IMG/VR virus record: IMGVR_UViG_3300032331_001067
Span: 1 to 21,653 of that record
Reading direction: 5' to 3' (one strand)
Length of the DNA: 21,653 bases
Origin: a virus
Shown here: positions 1 through 6,852 of the stretch, piece after piece
Layout of the letters: every line of letters begins with the position of its first letter
Position numbering within the stretch: the stretch's first letter is position 1
The notes under the pieces: model-generated
The model's database searches: none
Seen by the model: the letters and a program-made list of their open reading frames with translations, nothing else
What the model was told of the DNA's origin: nothing
Program-made: the position numbers and the translations under genes

Positions 1-180
1 ATTCCAGTCAAATAGTAAACTTCCGGCACCTTTATAATAATCATTTTCAAACCCTGGAATAGAATTTAAACAAATTTGATTTTGATCTCCCCAGTCTAAT
101 ACATTTGAACTTAACATTTGATCAAGTTCTAACCATAAAGTTTCATATATTGGTAAATTTAATTCAGTAAAGTATTTCAT
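1..180 (-). CDS. Unidentified protein, 3' part cut by window edge
   Basis: An ATG at 178-180 on the minus strand opens a frame that stays open to base 1, giving the first 60 residues of a protein whose C-terminus lies outside the window. It starts MKYFTELNLPIYETLWLELD and includes a Trp-Gly-Asp-Gln-Asn-Gln run near residues 40-45. The frame begins two bases after the stop of the kinase-like gene, so it continues the same transcription unit. I do not recognise the family. A phage aspartyl/asparaginyl hydroxylase-like protein is a weak possibility, based only on the look of the Trp- and Gln-containing stretch, and is not claimed. The co-directional tight spacing makes it very likely a real gene. 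Confidence 0.7.
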   Translation of the reverse strand, partial: MKYFTELNLPIYETLWLELDQMLSSNVLDWGDQNQICLNSIPGFENDYYKGAGSLLFDWN

Positions 181-182
181 TT

Positions 183-749
183 TTATAAGTACTTTCTAAG
201 TATAGTTTTAAGTTCAGGATCAATTTTAGAAATCCATTGGTCTATCGAATGTTCTTCATCATGTCTATACTCGTCTTTGCGTTCAATCGTATATTTAAAG
301 TCAAAAGCCTTTATTTTTCCGTTATCGTTTATCAAGTTGCACATAGCGTTGTTTCTTTTATAAATGTTATGTGATTGGAAGAATTCAAACATTTCTTCAA
401 GCTGTTTTGATGCATCAGGAATATGTTTTGTGAGTCTATCTATTGGGTTATAATAACTTAATAGGTCAGGTCCTAAATATTCTTGAATAATAAAATGTCC
501 GTTACCCTCAGGTAACTCGCCGTAATCAAGAGTGTTGATTGTGAATTTTGATTTGAGTTTGTTACTCCAGTATATTTCCTTGTTGTAGAGTTTATTAATT
601 TCTTCTATAGTATCATGGTAAGGTTTTCCGCCTCTGATAGTAATACTATCAAGTTTATAGTATTTTTTAACTATCTTTTCTTCTTTGTTTATCCAAACTT
701 CTGCTAATGATCCTCGTGAACCAAGCTGAGTTTGATATAGGTTATACAT
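183..749 (-). CDS. Kinase-fold (protein kinase / LPS kinase-like) protein with altered catalytic loop
   Basis: This 188-residue protein shows the landmarks of a small kinase fold. They are a glycine-rich loop GSRGSLAEVW at residues 10-19, lysines at 28-29 where the ATP-binding Lys is expected, a hinge-like IIQEYLGPDLL at 87-97, and a catalytic/metal-binding region YKRNNAMCNLI...AFDFK at 130-152. In active relatives the catalytic loop reads D-x4-N and the metal loop DFG or IDF. Here the catalytic Asp position appears to be Asn133 and the metal loop is DFK, so activity is uncertain and a pseudokinase is possible. The substrate is unknown. The chosen ATG overlaps the upstream gene by 8 bases and follows an AAGGAG at 760-765 by 10 bases. 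An in-frame TTG at 753-755 lies closer to that site (4 bases) and cannot be excluded. Confidence 0.68.
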   Translation of the reverse strand: MYNLYQTQLGSRGSLAEVWINKEEKIVKKYYKLDSITIRGGKPYHDTIEEINKLYNKEIYWSNKLKSKFTINTLDYGELPEGNGHFIIQEYLGPDLLSYYNPIDRLTKHIPDASKQLEEMFEFFQSHNIYKRNNAMCNLINDNGKIKAFDFKYTIERKDEYRHDEEHSIDQWISKIDPELKTILRKYL

Positions 750-1476
750 TATCAACTATCTCCTTGTAATAAAGATTCAATAACATTTTTACGAATTCTT
801 CTTTTTCTTTTCTAAATGTAGGACCTATCATTAGTTCTAACCAGGACAATATCGCAAGTGTATCTTTATTCACTAACATAGTACAAAAGTCTATCTTCTC
901 GTCGGCTTCCTTTTCATTAAAGGTTGTTAGATATGGTCTAATGCTTTCTTCTGGGCATGGATAACATGCTTGGCCACGCTTGTATTGATAGTCTCTTCCA
1001 TGTTCAGTATTTGGTACTATTGATATACACCGAACATTGTATCCTAATTTTTGCATTTCATTAAATGGTATAATATCATTCCAGGAATGTATACCATATA
1101 GGATTCTTTTGTTTTCCATAGTATAATCATTACCGTCATAGAATTTTTGTGCAGTTGACCCTCGTACCCACCTTGAGGATACGGCTACTAAATGTGTCCC
1201 TAAAAATTCAAAAAACTGAACGTAATCATAAACATTATCAGGTTTACATTTATCAAGAAACCAATTGGTTATTCGTTTTGGTATTAGAATATCGTATTCT
1301 ATTTCCCTTGATGCTTTGTGCGGAGTAATAGTATTACTTGATAATAGGATTTTATTATTATCATAGTTCATTTTACTATCTAGTTCTGACCATAATCTGA
1401 GTAGTAATTGACCGGACGATCCCGGTATGTAATCAATCAGAATCAATTCATTGTTTTCTAAAAATGGAAATTTCAT
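742..1476 (-). CDS. Unknown protein with P-loop-like N-terminus
   Basis: This is a 244-residue protein. After a hydrophobic strand (residues 11-17) it has PGSSGQLLLRL at 18-28, a glycine/serine loop leading into a helix. This resembles the phosphate-binding loop of P-loop proteins, including the PAPS-binding loop of sulfotransferases. A comparable PGGTGGEFL occurs at the same place in the product of 3377-4330, and the two may be distant relatives. Later parts (for example WVRGSTAQKFYDGNDY and CYPCPEES) match nothing I recognise. The sulfotransferase idea is an inference from one motif and could be wrong. The start ATG at 1474-1476 lies one base after the stop of the PLP gene and the end overlaps the kinase-like gene by 8 bases. 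Confidence 0.62.
   Translation of the reverse strand: MKFPFLENNELILIDYIPGSSGQLLLRLWSELDSKMNYDNNKILLSSNTITPHKASREIEYDILIPKRITNWFLDKCKPDNVYDYVQFFEFLGTHLVAVSSRWVRGSTAQKFYDGNDYTMENKRILYGIHSWNDIIPFNEMQKLGYNVRCISIVPNTEHGRDYQYKRGQACYPCPEESIRPYLTTFNEKEADEKIDFCTMLVNKDTLAILSWLELMIGPTFRKEKEEFVKMLLNLYYKEIVDNV
760..765 (-). promoter_or_regulatory. Strong Shine-Dalgarno for the kinase-like gene
   Basis: The minus strand reads AAGGAG here, inside the end of the upstream P-loop-like gene. It sits 10 bases before the ATG at 747-749 and 4 bases before a TTG at 753-755. It shows that the kinase-like gene is translated from its own initiation site despite overlapping its neighbour. Confidence 0.7.
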
Positions 1477-1477
1477 A

Positions 1478-2266
1478 TTAACTCTGTTTGTATCTTTCTG
1501 AAATAATATTAGTTAAGCATAGTCTGTTTACATTACCTCTTTTAAAATCTGAATACTTATCTGTATAATCTAACCCAAACAATATAGTATTTGATGGGAT
1601 AACATCCAATTCAGCACATATTTGCAATTGAGTGTTTAGGTATTTAGTAATCATGTCGTCCGGGGACATTTTATCAATTAAATCATAATGATGTTTGGCA
1701 CTGGCTATGAAAGGATAGTTCCATTCTGTGTAAACCGTTACTGGGTATTTATCTATGGTGTATAGTAGTCCAACTCTATGAAGACCAGTACCAAATGTCT
1801 TAGATAAACTAAAACCAACACTATGTATGTTTTTGTATTGAGTAAAGTCAAATTCTATCCCATGACATATACCAAAAAATGCACAATCTACAAATATGGG
1901 TTTATTGTAAGAATCTGCTATTTTTAATTTCTCATGTGAACTCATTCCGTCCGCACTAAATGGATGACTAATTATAATAGCATCCGCTAAATCTAAATTT
2001 TCAGTAACCCGATCATCTAGCACAAGTTTATGATATCCATATTCTCCTTTGAACACCCCTATCTTATTGTATAACGAATATGTTTGATTAAATGCATCAG
2101 TTAACCCAGACACAATATATGATGCATCGGGTAGTCCAGTAACTGGTTGAGAAGAAGAATGAATCCAATTATCAAATTTATTTTTAAAGGACAAAAACAA
2201 ATTTGGATCATGGGATTGCATATTTAAAGCCATTGCACCCTTCAATAGTTTTTCATGGTTAATCAT
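1478..2266 (-). CDS. Short PLP-dependent aminotransferase-like enzyme (fold type I)
   Basis: The protein has a PLP enzyme active-site pattern: FVDCAFFG (Asp127, expected to contact the pyridine nitrogen) followed by GFSLSKTFG (Lys156, the Schiff-base lysine) and HRVG (Arg164, phosphate contact). This is the class I/II aminotransferase arrangement S-x-S-K...R-x-G. At 262 residues it is far shorter than the usual ~400, with only about 105 residues after the lysine, so most of the C-terminal small domain seems absent or reduced. It resembles the product of 12874-13704 (for example FKNKFDNWI versus FKDKFHNWI). The ATG at 2264-2266 overlaps the upstream radical SAM gene by 8 bases as ATGATTAA. An in-frame GTG at 2312-2314 would add 16 residues, including AKYLNLSTN, which resembles aminotransferase N-termini, so it remains a real alternative. 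Substrate unknown. Confidence 0.78.
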   Translation of the reverse strand: MINHEKLLKGAMALNMQSHDPNLFLSFKNKFDNWIHSSSQPVTGLPDASYIVSGLTDAFNQTYSLYNKIGVFKGEYGYHKLVLDDRVTENLDLADAIIISHPFSADGMSSHEKLKIADSYNKPIFVDCAFFGICHGIEFDFTQYKNIHSVGFSLSKTFGTGLHRVGLLYTIDKYPVTVYTEWNYPFIASAKHHYDLIDKMSPDDMITKYLNTQLQICAELDVIPSNTILFGLDYTDKYSDFKRGNVNRLCLTNIISERYKQS

Positions 2267-3380
2267 TATGTTGGTACTTAAATTTAGGTATTTTGCTATC
2301 GGCACTACTAACACATGATGTACTTATGCAAATCTTAGCTTTATCGAATAATTTGAATCCAGTTTCAATATTGCCAATTGGTTCATCTTTGCAGCTATAG
2401 CTTCTTTTGATGTTGCCATCAGGTTCTCTTATTACTATTCCTTGAAATCCACTATTGCACATCCATCCTTTAAAGTTATTAAAGCCAAATGCATTAAATC
2501 GTTCTGCTTGATCCATATACCATTTCTTGCCTGTGCTGTCAGTAAACTCAACTTGCATATTTGCAGGAACTGATGCATCATTACTATTTAATGTATTTGG
2601 TGGCACTTGAAATTTGGGAATAGGTCTATCTTTCCATACTCTTTTTACTTCTGTATAAGAACGTTGAGGCATGCCATTCCATAACTGCTTCATCTGTTCT
2701 TCAGTATAACCACTGACTACATAGTTGGCAGTAGGATCACTTTGTGGTTTCAATGTCACATTGATTCCTTGATTGTGAAAAAACAATGCATTTTCATAAT
2801 CTCTATCAAACCATGCGGGAACCATAACCATATTGACAGTGATCTGAACATCATGTTCCTGACAGAATATCAATTTGTCTGCAAAGTCTTGCATCTTTTC
2901 AACCGTATCCAAATGCTCTGTGTGTAGACTTGCTGTGATACTAGCACGATGAAATTTCTTAGCATGTTCTACGTATGTTTCAAACCATTTCATATTCCTA
3001 GAACAGTTACTAGTCATGTGTATACTAGTATAATTAGTATTGTCTACATCATCTGCTAGATACTTGAGTATGTCTAAGTACCCCGGATGAAATGTAGGCT
3101 CTCCGCCACTTAAGCTAAAATGAAAACTATTGAATCCATTACCTCTAGCTTGTCGTTTTATCTCATCAATTGTCGTTAAACATAATTCTGTGGGTCTATG
3201 GTCTTTTGTATCACTACGGGCATATGGCCAGCAATAGCTACACTTATAGTTACAGAATCTACCTAATAACCAACTGACTGTAAATAAGTCACGGTATAAT
3301 AGTGTGCGTTGACCTACTTGTACTATATCTTTAAATGGTATTTTAGTGAAGTCATATTCACTATATTTTAAATCTGTCAT
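2259..3380 (-). CDS. Radical SAM protein with C-terminal auxiliary cluster region
   Basis: This 373-residue protein has the [4Fe-4S]/SAM motif CNYKCSYC at Cys43, Cys47 and Cys50. The SAM-binding SGGEPT follows at 91-96 and TSNCSRNMKWF near 125-135. The C-terminus has four further cysteines (308, 330, 351, 356) in the setting FKGWMC ... YSCKDEPIGNI ... CISTSC, as expected for a twitch/SPASM-type auxiliary cluster. Such enzymes start radical reactions by reductive SAM cleavage. The substrate here is unknown. It belongs with the products of 5653-6852 and 13682-14662, which share the FK(G/N)W-x-C entry to the cluster region. The start ATG overlaps the upstream stop as ATGA, and the PLP gene follows immediately. 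Confidence 0.93.
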   Translation of the reverse strand: MTDLKYSEYDFTKIPFKDIVQVGQRTLLYRDLFTVSWLLGRFCNYKCSYCWPYARSDTKDHRPTELCLTTIDEIKRQARGNGFNSFHFSLSGGEPTFHPGYLDILKYLADDVDNTNYTSIHMTSNCSRNMKWFETYVEHAKKFHRASITASLHTEHLDTVEKMQDFADKLIFCQEHDVQITVNMVMVPAWFDRDYENALFFHNQGINVTLKPQSDPTANYVVSGYTEEQMKQLWNGMPQRSYTEVKRVWKDRPIPKFQVPPNTLNSNDASVPANMQVEFTDSTGKKWYMDQAERFNAFGFNNFKGWMCNSGFQGIVIREPDGNIKRSYSCKDEPIGNIETGFKLFDKAKICISTSCVSSADSKIPKFKYQHND

Positions 3381-4330
3381 AATTTATATTTGTTACAATC
3401 AAATCCGTTTTTAGACATGAGTTCTAAATTTTTCTCATGCCACTCTATCAATTTTTCGTGAAACTCATCAGATTCAATATTGAATACTTTTTCTAAATAC
3501 CCTTTTTTAAACAGTTTAGAGTATTTGATTACTGAAATTACTTCATTGCTTAGTTTAGGATAAATGAAATTATATTCTGATTCAAACTTACACATAATAT
3601 GATTATATTTTTTAAACAAAGTTGTTGGATCTGTGGTAAAAATTTCTTGAAATGAAGCAGTAATTTCATTTTTTAATAAATATGTATGTTTGATCACATC
3701 TAATTGAATTTCATACAGCTCTGATATATCATTCTTGATTACCCAATCTAATGCATCATTATATAAATTAAAAATTTTTGCATTGTGTATATTTGAACTA
3801 CGTTCATATTCAAAAAAATTAATCTTTTTATCTTCTGTGGGACAATCATGTTTGATTAATAAGGCTTTTAAGAATAATAAAATTTCTTTATAAGTATGCC
3901 ATTTTTGGTTGTCGGCTAATAGAAAGTATGTATTGTTGTTATGAAAAAAAGAATTAGTAGAAACGTGACACCGTATTAATGGTGGGTTTTTGTCTTGGTT
4001 AAGATAAGCAATAGCTTCATCCGTTTTTTCTTTTATATCAAAATTTAAAAAATCATGTTGATTTTTAATAGCAGTAATAAGTTCATTAACAGTATTTACA
4101 TGTTGTGGTTTTTTTATTCTGCAAGATCCTAATATTTGAAAAAACGGCAATAACCAAACAAGAGTTCTATTTTTATCAGTAACTCGAATGTGCGTAGAAA
4201 TATTTCTAAATTTACTAGAATAGGTAGATATTAAACTACTTAGAAATTCACCACCGGTACCTCCCGGATACATCAAATAGTATGCAGGATAATTTAATAA
4301 TACATTTTTAATTAATTCTTCATCTGTCAT
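3377..4330 (-). CDS. Unknown protein with P-loop-like N-terminus
   Basis: This 317-residue protein begins with a hydrophobic stretch AYYLMY followed by PGGTGGEFLSSLI (from residue 22), a glycine-rich loop plus helix resembling a phosphate-binding loop. The motif is similar to the one in the product of 742-1476. The rest is rich in Lys, Asn and Phe, and I find no further family signature. A sulfotransferase-like or other P-loop nucleotide-binding protein is possible but rests on this motif alone. The ATG at 4328-4330 makes an ATGA overlap with the preceding PP-loop gene, the commonest junction in this operon. An ATG nine bases earlier (4337-4339) would add Met-Ala-His. The gene ends in another ATGA overlap with the downstream radical SAM gene. 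Confidence 0.62.
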   Translation of the reverse strand: MTDEELIKNVLLNYPAYYLMYPGGTGGEFLSSLISTYSSKFRNISTHIRVTDKNRTLVWLLPFFQILGSCRIKKPQHVNTVNELITAIKNQHDFLNFDIKEKTDEAIAYLNQDKNPPLIRCHVSTNSFFHNNNTYFLLADNQKWHTYKEILLFLKALLIKHDCPTEDKKINFFEYERSSNIHNAKIFNLYNDALDWVIKNDISELYEIQLDVIKHTYLLKNEITASFQEIFTTDPTTLFKKYNHIMCKFESEYNFIYPKLSNEVISVIKYSKLFKKGYLEKVFNIESDEFHEKLIEWHEKNLELMSKNGFDCNKYKL

Positions 4331-5007
4331 ATGCGCCATCTATATTCAACGGGAATATTAAATCCCCATTGTCTTTCTTGACACCACCAACATTTTTTGC
4401 AACGATACATCCTAATGTGAGAACATGAACGTGTTATTAATAATAATCGTTTGGTGATATTTTTTTGCTCTGTTATCTCACATATACCTTTTTTGTTAAT
4501 TCCAGCGAACGGCCTAAACAATGTTTGACCATCCGGGAATACGATTAATTTTGGAATATCTGATTCACGATATTCTTCTCGTGCAGAATAATGCTCATCT
4601 GGTGGAATGAAATTAAATGAACTGTCAGGATTTTTTGTAACCCCATCGATAAATGCTTGTATCAGTTCTTTTTCATACAGTTCTGTTACAATTTTGTTTA
4701 CTACATCTTTCTTAAAATCACCACCAAGTGTAGTATACCTGATAATATGTTCTACAAACACATTTGGAAATCGTTTCTTTATTAAGTTCACTACTAGACC
4801 CGCAGCATGTGATGCTACTACATCTTGCTTACTAGTAGCAGTCATGGGATAAAGTTTTATATCTAACTTTTCGACTGTGATATATTCGGCTAAACAATAG
4901 AATAACGTGGCACTGTCTATTCCTCCTGATAATGAGATCGCTAGTCCTTTATAATCTTTGAAATCAAACTCAATCGTGTCTTGTGAAGTTACTATCTTAT
5001 ATGACAT
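4327..5007 (-). CDS. QueC-like PP-loop ATP pyrophosphatase, second copy
   Basis: The PP-loop SGGIDS lies at residues 27-32. Near the C-terminus are four cysteines (195, 203, 206, 209) spaced C-x7-C-x2-C-x2-C, followed by QERQWGF. QueC (7-cyano-7-deazaguanine synthase) has the same fold, length (~220-230) and a zinc-binding cysteine cluster of this spacing after its T-x-S-C segment. QueC adenylates a carboxylate and replaces it by amide and then nitrile, so ATP-dependent activation of a carboxylate is the likely chemistry. The substrate need not be a deazaguanine, because no QueD, FolE or clear QueE is present. The tandem neighbour at 5010-5690 is a close paralogue. The start is fixed by GGAGA 8 bases upstream and by alignment MSYKIVTSQDT / MAYQIVTSQDT. 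An upstream in-frame ATG at 5020-5022 is unlikely. Confidence 0.87.
   Translation of the reverse strand: MSYKIVTSQDTIEFDFKDYKGLAISLSGGIDSATLFYCLAEYITVEKLDIKLYPMTATSKQDVVASHAAGLVVNLIKKRFPNVFVEHIIRYTTLGGDFKKDVVNKIVTELYEKELIQAFIDGVTKNPDSSFNFIPPDEHYSAREEYRESDIPKLIVFPDGQTLFRPFAGINKKGICEITEQKNITKRLLLITRSCSHIRMYRCKKCWWCQERQWGFNIPVEYRWRI
4355..4389 (-). repeat. Near-identical 35-base segment shared by the two PP-loop genes (copy 1)
   Basis: This segment differs from 5038-5072 at one base in 35 by direct reading. It codes for the Cys-Trp-Trp-Cys-Gln-Glu-Arg region of the QueC-like protein. The rest of the two genes is much less alike at the DNA level, so this is either the most conserved part of a tandem duplication or a patch of gene conversion. 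Confidence 0.8.
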
Positions 5008-5009
5008 AT

Positions 5010-5690
5010 TTAAAGTCTCCATTTATGTTCAACTGGTATATTAAATCCCCAATGTCTTTCTTGACACCACCAGCAAGTGTTGCATCTATACTGTTTTCCG
5101 TCGGTGCAAGATTTGGTTATCATTAACAATCTAGTTTTAATCTTTTTCTGCTCAGTAATCTCACACACACCTTTTTTATTGATGCTCGCAAATGGTCTAA
5201 GTCTTACTAAACCTTTATCAATTAATTTAACCTTAGCCATATCTCCGTCACGTTCGGGGATTCGGGTTACGTAATGTTTATCGGGTTCAATAAATTCAAA
5301 CGTATCGTCTGGGTTTTTAGTTACCCCTTCGATCCAACCTTGAATTTTATCTTGAGTTTGTAATTGTGTAACTACCTTAAACCCTTCACTTGCTTTAAAC
5401 CCGCCCCCTCGTGAGATTGACTTGACAATGTGTTCTACTTTAAGTTTTGGAAATCTTCTGTTAACAAACTGTATTACAAGGCTAGCAAAATGACCGCATG
5501 CCGCGTCATTTTTATTAGGGACTGTGATAGCATATATTGTTAAGTCTATATTTTCTTGTGTAACATACTCGCCTATACAATATAATAGTGTCGCACTATC
5601 TAAACCACCTGACAGGTACATTCCTAAACCTGTATAATCTTTTAGGTCTATATCAATTGTGTCTTGTGATGTTACTATTTGGTATGCCAT
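5010..5690 (-). CDS. QueC-like PP-loop ATP pyrophosphatase, first copy
   Basis: This 226-residue protein has SGGLDS at 27-32 (PP-loop for the ATP pyrophosphate) and the QueC-type cysteine cluster Cys195, Cys203, Cys206, Cys209, followed by QERHWGFNIPVEHKW. Length and motif spacing are the same as in the downstream copy, and by eye about half the residues are identical. FASINKKGVCEITEQKKI before the cysteine cluster is also shared. By analogy with QueC it should activate a carboxylate with ATP. The real substrate is open, and QueC-like proteins are also known from anti-phage systems. The ATG at 5688-5690 is supported by AAGGA at 5699-5703, 8 bases upstream, although this makes a 38-base overlap with the radical SAM gene before it. 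Two bases separate it from its paralogue. Confidence 0.87.
   Translation of the reverse strand: MAYQIVTSQDTIDIDLKDYTGLGMYLSGGLDSATLLYCIGEYVTQENIDLTIYAITVPNKNDAACGHFASLVIQFVNRRFPKLKVEHIVKSISRGGGFKASEGFKVVTQLQTQDKIQGWIEGVTKNPDDTFEFIEPDKHYVTRIPERDGDMAKVKLIDKGLVRLRPFASINKKGVCEITEQKKIKTRLLMITKSCTDGKQYRCNTCWWCQERHWGFNIPVEHKWRL
5016..5020 (-). promoter_or_regulatory. Shine-Dalgarno that decides the start of the second PP-loop gene
   Basis: The minus strand reads GGAGA, 8 bases before the ATG at 5005-5007. It lies within the last codons of the upstream paralogue and overlaps the competing ATG at 5020-5022, so only the inner ATG is properly spaced. Confidence 0.7.
5038..5072 (-). repeat. Near-identical 35-base segment shared by the two PP-loop genes (copy 2)
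   Basis: This is the partner of 4355-4389, in the same orientation and at the same place in the upstream PP-loop gene. One mismatch in 35 bases was counted by eye. Confidence 0.8.
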
Positions 5691-6852
5691 TAACTAAGTC
5701 CTTATACTTTTCTTCTTTGTATTTCTTCTGTCTTAAGTCCATTGGGTCTGTGCATCTTACTTTCTCGCATATCACCGGTGTATTTGGTAATTGCACTGAA
5801 TCATCCATTGTATATATGTTAGCTAATGGACCACCTTGAAAACAATTGGCTATAAATATATCTCCATTTGGTGCAACTTTTAATAAAGTAATACCTGCGT
5901 AACAAGTCCAACCTTTAAAATTTGTTTTATATTCAAAATTCATAGCATTGTAGTGAAAATTTTCAGTTACAATACTACCATCGTCCTGCTCAATGTATCC
6001 AATCAACCACTTTCTTTCATTATTTATTGAAGAATACATGTCTTGTAATAATTGTCTATCATTGTCATCATACCAACGTTCTTCACGGGCTAATATTTTG
6101 GTAAATTCTTGTCTGTTGTCATCGTTGGGGGAAACCTTAGTTTCAGTACTAATGTCCGTTTTTGATTTTTTTATTTTCCAACGATAGCTACCATCTGGAT
6201 TTTGTACTTTGTTTTCTTCAACAAAGTACTCAGTTTGTGGACGTATGATCCTATGCTCTATCTTTTCTATACCATACTCTGAAACTAGTTTGGTTAATTC
6301 TTTAATCTCTGTGCTAAACCCGGGTAATGCCATAAAACGTACTACTAATCTTTTTGGTTGCATTTCTCCCAGTTCCCAACCTAATTTATCTTTGGGTATA
6401 GTTAAATTATAATTCTTTCTATAATCTTCTAACTTAAATGCTTTGTCCGTATACTCATTTAACTTAGGCGTTACATGCTCAAAATGTAAACTATACGTAA
6501 TGTTGTCTACGTATTGATACATTTGACATAGATATTCTATAGACCTGCTGCCGTTTGTACATACACTTATTTCATGTTTCTTGTCTTGCAAGTATTTTAA
6601 AAGTTCAATGAAGTCTGGGTTTAGTGTAGGTTCCCCACCAGTCAGACTCCAATGTATATTTGTGCCAAATCTAGCAACTATTTTGTCTACAAATATTTTC
6701 ATTTGATTGAAAGGTACGTGCGCCGAATAATTATCGTGAATAAAATCTGCACAATAACTGCAACTGAAATTACATCGTTTACCAATGTACCAATCAATCA
6801 TCATCGTATTAAGATGATTATCTCTGTATTTTGTAGCTACTAAATTATTCAT
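5653..6852 (-). CDS. Radical SAM protein with C-terminal auxiliary cluster region
   Basis: This 399-residue protein has CNFSCSYC at Cys27, Cys31 and Cys34, WSLTGGEPTLNP around 68-79, and CTNGSRS as a later core strand. The C-terminal part has FKGWTCYAG (Cys317), GDIFIANC (Cys337) and CEKVRC (Cys362, Cys367), which suggests a second iron-sulfur cluster. An insertion of roughly 120 residues between core and tail is rich in charged residues and contains ERKWLIGYIEQDDG. It is a paralogue of the products of 2259-3380 and 13682-14662. The ATG at 6850-6852 overlaps the upstream stop as ATGA. A TTG at 6880-6882 would extend it by 10 residues but is less likely. It is followed by the two QueC-like genes, which makes a functional link with them plausible. 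Confidence 0.92.
   Translation of the reverse strand: MNNLVATKYRDNHLNTMMIDWYIGKRCNFSCSYCADFIHDNYSAHVPFNQMKIFVDKIVARFGTNIHWSLTGGEPTLNPDFIELLKYLQDKKHEISVCTNGSRSIEYLCQMYQYVDNITYSLHFEHVTPKLNEYTDKAFKLEDYRKNYNLTIPKDKLGWELGEMQPKRLVVRFMALPGFSTEIKELTKLVSEYGIEKIEHRIIRPQTEYFVEENKVQNPDGSYRWKIKKSKTDISTETKVSPNDDNRQEFTKILAREERWYDDNDRQLLQDMYSSINNERKWLIGYIEQDDGSIVTENFHYNAMNFEYKTNFKGWTCYAGITLLKVAPNGDIFIANCFQGGPLANIYTMDDSVQLPNTPVICEKVRCTDPMDLRQKKYKEEKYKDLVNGIPNSNITRHN
5699..5703 (-). promoter_or_regulatory. Shine-Dalgarno for the first PP-loop gene
   Basis: The minus strand reads AAGGA, 8 bases before the ATG at 5688-5690 and inside the 3' end of the upstream radical SAM gene. It supports the long 38-base gene overlap as real. 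Confidence 0.65.

Noticed and set aside
5005-5022. ATG at 5020-5022 as start of the second PP-loop gene
   Set aside because: The paralogue aligns from the ATG at 5005-5007, and the GGAGA site is correctly spaced for that codon and overlaps the earlier ATG.
5851-5858. TATAAATA on the plus strand, identical to a T4-type late promoter core
   Set aside because: It lies inside the radical SAM gene, where it is explained by codons for Asp-Ile-Phe-Ile-Ala, and it points along the strand that has no genes.
5653-6852. Calling this radical SAM gene queE because it precedes QueC-like genes
   Set aside because: It is about 400 residues with four extra C-terminal cysteines, whereas QueE is usually about 200-250 residues without such a tail, and its closest relatives in the window sit next to PLP genes.
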